A stretch of DNA of 5,411 nt, taken from Kiloniellales bacterium (GTDB taxonomy: Bacteria > Pseudomonadota > Alphaproteobacteria > Kiloniellales > JAKSDN01). The stretch is taken from contig JAKSDN010001357.1 of assembly GCA_022360075.1 (NCBI GenBank), positions 1 to 5,411 of the forward strand, given 5' to 3'. Below, in pieces: positions 1 to 3,703 of this stretch (positions are counted from its first letter, which is position 1; each line of letters opens with the position of its first letter). Below the pieces are notes generated by a model, which was given only the letters and a program-made list of their open reading frames with translations, ran no database searches and had not been told where the DNA came from. The position numbers and the translations under genes were made by a program.

Positions 1-1180
1 CCGTGAAGCAATCCGCGGGCGAGCGCGCCGCCAGCACGGCCAGCGGGCTGTCGCCGTTGCGGCCGAAGACCGCCTGATAGAGGTCTGACTGCTCGGTCTT
101 GGTCGGCAGGCCGGTCGAGGGACCGCCGCGCTGGGAATTGACCACGACCAGCGGCAGCTCGGCCGAAATGGCGAGCCCCATGGCTTCGGTCTTGAGCGCG
201 ACGCCGGGCCCCGAGCTCGAGGTGACGCCGAGCGAGCCGGCATAGGACGCGCCGATCGCCGCGCAGACGGCCGCGATCTCGTCCTCCGCCTGGAAGGTCA
301 CGACATCGAACTCCTGGAGTCCGGACAGGATGTGCAGAAGCTGCGAAGCCGGCGTGATCGGATAGGAGCAGAAGGTCAGGCCGAGGCCGGCGAGCTCGCC
401 GCCCGAGATGAGACCCCAGGCGAGGGCCTCCGTGCCGGTCACGTTGCGGTACTCGCCGGGCGCGATGTCGGCCGGCCGCACGACATAGCTGACCACGCCG
501 TCGGGCAGCTCGGCGGTCTCGCCGTAGGCGTGGCCCGCGTTCAGGGCGGCGATGTTCGCCTCGGCGATCTCGGGCCGCTTGGCGAACTTCTGGCTCAGCC
601 AGCTCGCGGTCTCCTGGCGCTCGCGCCCGAACATCCAGTAGACCAGGCCGAGCGCCCACATGTTCTTGGCGCGCAGGCCTTCCTTCTTGGTGACGCCCAG
701 GCCCTCGACGGCCTCCAGCACAAGCTTGGACATGTCGATCGGCAGGATCCGATAGGCCTCGAGGCTGCCGCTCTCCAGTGGATTGGCCTCGTAGCCGGCC
801 TTGCGCAGGTTCTTTTCGTTGAAGGCGCCGCTGTCGGCGATGATCAGGCCGCCGCGCTTCACGTTGGCGAGGTTGACCTTCAAGGCAGCCGGATTCATCG
901 CGACCAGCACGTCCAGGGCGTCACCGGCGGTCTTGATGTCGCGCGCGCCGAAATTGATCTGGAACGAGGAGACCCCGAAGGTCGTGCCGACCGGCGCGCG
1001 GATCTCGGCCGGAAAGTCGGGGAAGGTGGCAAGACTGTTGCCCGCGACCGCGGTGGCCAGCGTGAAGCGGCCGCCGGTGAGCTGCATGCCGTCGCCGGAA
1101 TCGCCGGCGAAGCGCACGACCGCCGACTCGAGCTCTTGACGAGGCTCTTTCGGCCGCGCGAGCGTCGTTGTTCCGTCCAT
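1..1180 (-). CDS. korA: 2-oxoacid:ferredoxin oxidoreductase, alpha subunit (2-oxoglutarate type), C-terminus cut by window edge
   Basis: This is the alpha subunit of a thiamine-diphosphate, CoA-dependent 2-oxoacid:acceptor oxidoreductase. With a beta subunit the family oxidises 2-oxoglutarate (or a related 2-oxoacid) to acyl-CoA and CO2 and reduces ferredoxin in the cytoplasm. My translation gives 393 residues from the ATG at 1180. The N-terminal half is the fused gamma domain, with FAGDSGDGMQLTGG at residues 24-37. The pyrimidine-binding alpha domain follows, with NVTGTEAL (246-253), YPITPASQLL (273-282), SSSGPGVALKTEA (321-333) and RGGPSTGLPTKTEQSDL (351-367). This gamma-alpha fusion is typical of KorA. 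Family members are usually about 600 residues, so roughly the last third lies outside the window, and korB is expected after it. The start is fixed by an in-frame TGA at 1187-1189 just upstream and a strong GGAGGT. Family assignment is firm. The exact 2-oxoacid is inferred, and a 2-ketoisovalerate or pyruvate enzyme is less likely. Confidence 0.9.
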   Translation of the reverse strand, partial: MDGTTTLARPKEPRQELESAVVRFAGDSGDGMQLTGGRFTLATAVAGNSLATFPDFPAEIRAPVGTTFGVSSFQINFGARDIKTAGDALDVLVAMNPAALKVNLANVKRGGLIIADSGAFNEKNLRKAGYEANPLESGSLEAYRILPIDMSKLVLEAVEGLGVTKKEGLRAKNMWALGLVYWMFGRERQETASWLSQKFAKRPEIAEANIAALNAGHAYGETAELPDGVVSYVVRPADIAPGEYRNVTGTEALAWGLISGGELAGLGLTFCSYPITPASQLLHILSGLQEFDVVTFQAEDEIAAVCAAIGASYAGSLGVTSSSGPGVALKTEAMGLAISAELPLVVVNSQRGGPSTGLPTKTEQSDLYQAVFGRNGDSPLAVLAARSPADCFT

Positions 1181-1186
1181 CTTCGG

Positions 1187-1408
1187 TCACACCTCCGGGG
1201 TCGCGCGACGCCACGCTAGGTAGGGGACCGTCTTGGGGCGGGCTGCGTCGCGCAGACTCGACAAGATCAAGTATGTAGTACGCGCGACCCGGCAAATCAT
1301 CCCTGATTTCGTTGGGGTTTTGCGCGGCAGGACGGTCGGCGCCAAAAGAGCTTCCCGGGCCGGCGAGGTCTCCGGTGAAGGCTCCGGACCCACTCGTTCG
1401 CCCATCAT
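1187..1408 (-). CDS. Possible 73-residue small ORF between fprA and korA (doubtful)
   Basis: An open frame fills the spacer between the ferredoxin reductase and korA. Its ATG (1408-1406) overlaps the fprA stop as ATGA, a second ATG follows at once, and its TGA ends 6 bases before the korA start. This stop-start geometry is typical of translational coupling. The predicted peptide begins MMGERVGPEPSPETSPAREA, is basic and proline-rich, and shows no domain, signal peptide or membrane segment that I recognise. About 53 of 73 codons end in G or C by hand count, which looks lower than in the flanking genes and weakens the case. It may be only a chance opening in G+C-rich spacer DNA. No function is proposed. 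Confidence 0.2.
   Translation of the reverse strand: MMGERVGPEPSPETSPAREALLAPTVLPRKTPTKSGMICRVARTTYLILSSLRDAARPKTVPYLAWRRATPEV
1191..1196 (-). promoter_or_regulatory. Ribosome binding site of korA
   Basis: On the minus strand GGAGGT lies 10 bases upstream of the ATG at 1180 and is a near-perfect anti-Shine-Dalgarno match. It supports that start. The bases also form the last codons of the small open frame that ends at 1187, so any ribosome finishing that frame would stop directly on the korA initiation site. Confidence 0.7.
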
Positions 1409-2739
1409 CCGGTCCTTTCCGCCTGGACCTCGTCCTCCCGGTCCAAGACCGCCAGCATGTCCTCGATCTTGAGCAGCTTCTTGCGCGGCGCCTCGGGCCT
1501 GGCCGCGTCGATCTCGGCCGCCTCGATCTGCTTCCAATCGTCATAGCTGACCCAGTCGACGCCGCGCTCCTCGAGCAGCTCCTCCAGGCCGGCCCGGCCC
1601 GGCTTGCCGCCGCCGGCGAGGTCGGCCTCGATGTGGCCGGCAACCAGTTCGGCGTCCGGCTTGTTCGAACCGATCACGCCGGTCGGGCCGCGCATCGCCC
1701 AGCCGACCGTGTACAGGCCCTTGGCCACGCGGCCCTTTCGGTTAGCGATCACGCCCCGCCGCTCGTCGAAGGGCGCGCCCTCTATGGGACGCGAGCGATA
1801 GCCGATCGAGGCCACGATCAGACCGCAAGGGATCTCGAAGAACTCGCCCGTGCCGAGACTCCGGCCGCCCTCGACCCGCGTGCGCTCGAGGCGCAGCCCC
1901 TCGACCCGGGCCCCGCCCAGAACCTCCACCGGCCGCGCGTAGAAGGTGAAATGGGCGCGCTTTCCTTTGCCTCCCGCCGCTACTTCGGCAAAGGACCTCA
2001 GAGTCGCGAGGTTCTTTTCCTTGAGCCGGCGATCGCGCTCCGACATCTCGCCCTCCACGCCCGCGGGCAGCGCCGCCTGATCGATCAGCGGAACGCAGTT
2101 CTTCAGGCGCGCCATCTCGCGCAGCTCGACGTTCGTCCACTTGGCCTCGTTCGGTCCCCGCCGACCGAGGATGTGGATGTCGGTGATCGGCGCGGCATGG
2201 ATCATCCGCCCGACCGACTCCGGCAAGTCGGTGCCGACCATCTCCTGCGGCGTCTTGGCCAGGACTCGCGCGATGTCCAGCGCGACGTTGCCGTTGCCGA
2301 CGACGGCAACTGCCTCGCAATTGAGATCGGGCGCGAGATCGCGGTGCTCCGGGTGGCCATTGTACCAACCGACGAACTGCGCCGAGCCGTACACGCCGAG
2401 CTTGTCGCCGCCGGGCACCCCAAGCTGCCGATCCAAGGGCGCGCCGACCGCGAGAATCACCGCATCGTAGATCGTCCGCAGCTCGCGCAGGGTCAGGTCG
2501 CGTCCAACCTCAAGGTTGCCGTAGTAGCTGACCGACTTGTTCAGCGCCGTCTTCTCGTAGGCCCGAGAAACCCGCTTCGTCTTCTCGTGATCGGGGGCCA
2601 CGCCGAAACGGATGAGGCCGAAAGGCGTCGGCAAGCACTCGATGAAGTCGATGCTGCAGTCGAGCTTTCGATTGATCAGGGCTTCGGCGGCATAGAAGCC
2701 GCTGGGCCCAGCGCCTACGATGGCAACGCTCAATGGCAT
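1405..2739 (-). CDS. fprA: FAD-dependent NADPH:ferredoxin reductase, FprA/adrenodoxin reductase type
   Basis: A complete 444-residue flavoprotein, the usual length for this family, which passes electrons between NADP(H) and ferredoxin through FAD in the cytoplasm. Visible motifs are the FAD dinucleotide fold VAIVGAGPSGFYAAEAL (5-21), the family block PFGLIRFGVAPDH (39-51), the NADP fold VVGNGNVALDIARVL (146-160), GRRGP (192-196, arginines that contact the NADP 2'-phosphate in relatives) and the C-terminal signature GWAMRGPTGVIGSNKPDA (346-363). There is no iron-sulfur cluster motif. The frame is open upstream to about 3102, but the ATG at 2739 is chosen because it puts GxGxxG at residue 9, as in homologues; the extension is Arg/Pro-rich and low in family likeness. 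The ribosome binding site is weak (only a GAG-like match). It lies upstream of korA on the same strand, suggesting a shared ferredoxin pool. An annotator might also write glutamate synthase small subunit-like, but the motifs favour FprA. Confidence 0.9.
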   Translation of the reverse strand: MPLSVAIVGAGPSGFYAAEALINRKLDCSIDFIECLPTPFGLIRFGVAPDHEKTKRVSRAYEKTALNKSVSYYGNLEVGRDLTLRELRTIYDAVILAVGAPLDRQLGVPGGDKLGVYGSAQFVGWYNGHPEHRDLAPDLNCEAVAVVGNGNVALDIARVLAKTPQEMVGTDLPESVGRMIHAAPITDIHILGRRGPNEAKWTNVELREMARLKNCVPLIDQAALPAGVEGEMSERDRRLKEKNLATLRSFAEVAAGGKGKRAHFTFYARPVEVLGGARVEGLRLERTRVEGGRSLGTGEFFEIPCGLIVASIGYRSRPIEGAPFDERRGVIANRKGRVAKGLYTVGWAMRGPTGVIGSNKPDAELVAGHIEADLAGGGKPGRAGLEELLEERGVDWVSYDDWKQIEAAEIDAARPEAPRKKLLKIEDMLAVLDREDEVQAERTG

Positions 2740-2793
2740 GGCGCACTCGCGCCTGGACTGCCGGCTCCAGAGGCTCTCGATCTCGGACCCACC

Positions 2794-2805
2794 AAGGGCG
2801 CCCTT
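2794..2805. repeat. 12-base perfect palindrome upstream of fprA
   Basis: AAGGGCGCCCTT is a perfect dyad centred about 60 bases upstream of the fprA ATG. Its size and position suit an operator for a dimeric regulator acting on fprA, but no regulator gene is visible. Short G+C-rich palindromes arise by chance in DNA of this composition. Confidence 0.25.
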
Positions 2806-2886
2806 TGCCCGTTTCTCCGCCCCCTCAGGGGTCTCCAGCGTGAGTCTAGCACCGCCAAGTCGAGCCGCAAGGGGGCACCCGCGCCA

Positions 2887-2926
2887 GGCACGATTCGGCC
2901 GCCGCACGATTCCGTGCCCGGCGGCC
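2887..2926. repeat. Nested direct repeat and stem-loop in the fprA upstream region
   Basis: GCACGATTC occurs twice, at 2888-2896 and 2904-2912, 16 bases apart. The second copy lies in a long stem: GGCCGCCG (2897-2904) pairs with CGGCGGCC (2919-2926), continued by CACG (2905-2908) with CGTG (2913-2916) around an ATTC loop, with a two-base bulge at 2917-2918. The first repeat offers an alternative pairing, GGCACG (2887-2892) with CGTGCC (2913-2918), which excludes the inner part of the first stem. No T-run follows on either strand, so it is unlikely to be an intrinsic terminator. It may be a repeated operator or a switchable leader structure of the fprA transcript. Confidence 0.35.
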
Positions 2927-3122
2927 GCCCGCCAGTTGCGCGCCTGGTTCCGACGCGGAGCGAGATCGGGCCCGGACCGCAGGCTGCCCGGCCGCGGCGG
3001 TTCCCCTGTCGACGCCGATGGTATAGGGTTAACGAAAGTAACGCTTCCGCGTCGCCACCACTCGCTCGAGACGTCGGGGTGACGCGGCGGGGACGGGACC
3101 AAGGACGGGGGGCCGAGCCGGG

Positions 3123-3623
3123 GTGGTTCAGAGGATTAGCGTGCTGGGCACGGCGGTCTTGCTGCTGACCGCTTTGACCGCGGAGGCCGCCGCTCAAGCG
3201 GATTTCGACGCCACCGGCCAGTTCTTCATCGGCTTCAAGCTCGATCCCCTCGGCAAGAAGAAAAGCAAGCCTGAGATCGGCTTCCGCTTCGGGTCGAGCA
3301 CCGTGCCCATGACCAAGCTCGAGGAGGCCGATCCGGTTCGACGCGGCCTGAACCTGACCTTCGACAAGCGGGACAAGGCTGTCGTTTCGTTTTCCGGCGT
3401 CGAGCTTCGATTCGGCGCCAATGGGCAAGAAACCGGCGGCTTCGAGAAGCTGTTCGGCAGCCGGGCCGCCGACGCCGGCCGACGCGAGGCATCCGGCCTG
3501 AGCCCGACGTTCGTCGATTACGGCTCGAGCGAGCAATCCGAACTCTCGCGATTTTCGACCCGGCTCGCCTCGCCACAGGCTTGGGTCTCGGCGCCGCTCA
3601 GGCAATCGGACAGCTCGAGGTAG
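3123..3623 (+). CDS. Small exported protein of unknown function
   Basis: I do not recognise this 166-residue protein. The N-terminus looks like a Sec signal peptide: Arg at position 4, a hydrophobic stretch at 7-19 (VLGTAVLLLTALT) and an AxA-type cleavage site near EAAAQA (21-26). The mature part begins ADFDATGQFF. It has alternating hydrophobic and polar stretches, QFFIGFKL (33-40), EIGFRFG (51-57), LNLTFD (76-81) and VVSFSGVELRFG (87-98), which suggest beta strands and perhaps an outer-membrane or periplasmic beta structure. A lysine-rich turn, GKKKSKP, lies at 44-50. It has no cysteine and no lipobox. Codons mostly end in G or C, which supports a real gene. The start is a GTG at 3123. A GTG at 3141 has a better GAGGA site 5 bases upstream (3131-3135) but would lose the basic residue of the signal. 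The tail from about residue 132 overlaps a possible antisense ORF. Confidence 0.65.
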   Translation: MVQRISVLGTAVLLLTALTAEAAAQADFDATGQFFIGFKLDPLGKKKSKPEIGFRFGSSTVPMTKLEEADPVRRGLNLTFDKRDKAVVSFSGVELRFGANGQETGGFEKLFGSRAADAGRREASGLSPTFVDYGSSEQSELSRFSTRLASPQAWVSAPLRQSDSSR

Positions 3624-3703
3624 GCCGCGCGCCAAACGCGGCAATCGGGCTCGCCGGTCGGCGGGTTCGCCCCATGCGGATTGAATCGAGCGTCAGGCCG
3701 CAT
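3518..3703 (-). CDS. Possible 61-residue cysteine-containing small ORF after the kinase gene
   Basis: This frame starts at ATG 3703-3701 inside the last codons of the kinase, overlapping its end by 11 bases, and stops with TAA at 3518-3520. The peptide begins MRPDARFNPHGANPPTGEP. It continues with an acidic, helix-like part carrying four cysteines with spacing C-x12-C-x8-C-x13-C (residues 21, 34, 43, 57), including CRVWRAAYLELSDC. About 46 of 60 codons end in G or C, and the alternation of residues looks coding-like. There is no signal peptide and no clear ribosome binding site, so translation would depend on coupling to the kinase. It overlaps the plus-strand exported-protein gene by 106 bases tail to tail, which is long. 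Either this ORF or the last 35 residues of that gene may be spurious. No function is proposed. Confidence 0.3.
   Translation of the reverse strand: MRPDARFNPHGANPPTGEPDCRVWRAAYLELSDCLSGAETQACGEASRVENRESSDCSLEP
3624..3642. terminator. Stem-loop directly after the exported-protein stop codon
   Basis: GCCGCG (3624-3629) pairs with CGCGGC (3637-3642) around a seven-base loop, beginning at the base after the TAG at 3621-3623. A second, imperfect G+C-rich hairpin lies at 3647-3672 (GGGC with GCCC outside, CGCC with GGCG inside). The position between two convergent genes suits a terminator acting on one or both strands. Neither structure is followed by a T-run, so it is not a classical intrinsic terminator. 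Confidence 0.3.

Larger units (their letters stand above)
2740..3122. promoter_or_regulatory. 383-base divergent intergenic region between fprA and the exported-protein gene
   Basis: No convincing gene was found in this stretch. It must carry the transcription start signals of the minus-strand fprA and the plus-strand exported-protein gene, unless either is transcribed from farther away. It holds a 12-base palindrome (2794-2805), a direct-repeat and stem-loop cluster (2887-2926) and the most A+T-rich patch of the region (3020-3043). Within that patch TATAGG (3022-3027) resembles a -10 element for the plus gene, but no good -35 hexamer stands at 16-18 bases. On the minus strand TATACC is likewise unpaired. 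For the plus gene, G-rich DNA at 3107-3112 may act as a ribosome binding site 10 bases before the GTG at 3123. Confidence 0.4.

Noticed and set aside
332..1219. Plus-strand open frame of 295 codons
   Set aside because: It is the antisense shadow of korA; the korA translation on the minus strand matches the family along its full visible length.
1260..1310. Promoter for korA inside the spacer
   Set aside because: TTGCCG on the minus strand could be a -35, but the hexamers at proper spacing match the -10 consensus poorly (at best CATACT at only 14 bases).
1360..1404. Terminator after fprA
   Set aside because: The repeated CTCCGG is a direct repeat rather than an inverted one, and no T-run follows; no credible stem-loop was found.
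3028..3043. CtrA-like site (TTAA-N7-TTAA) in the A+T-rich patch
   Set aside because: Half-sites are present (TTAAC, TAAC), but the spacing and second half-site do not fit the consensus on either strand.
2740..3102. 121-residue N-terminal extension of fprA in the same frame
   Set aside because: Family members start a few residues before the GxGxxG fold, and the extension is compositionally unlike the enzyme.
1312..3168. Plus-strand open frame of 618 codons
   Set aside because: It runs antisense to fprA, which has all the family motifs. The frame is open only because of third-position G+C bias, and its translation is Arg/Pro/Ala-rich without any domain.
2730..3644. Minus-strand open frame of 304 codons across the divergent region
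   Set aside because: It is antisense to the exported protein, which has a convincing signal peptide, and overlaps the fprA start. The translation is low-complexity and Arg/Gly-rich.
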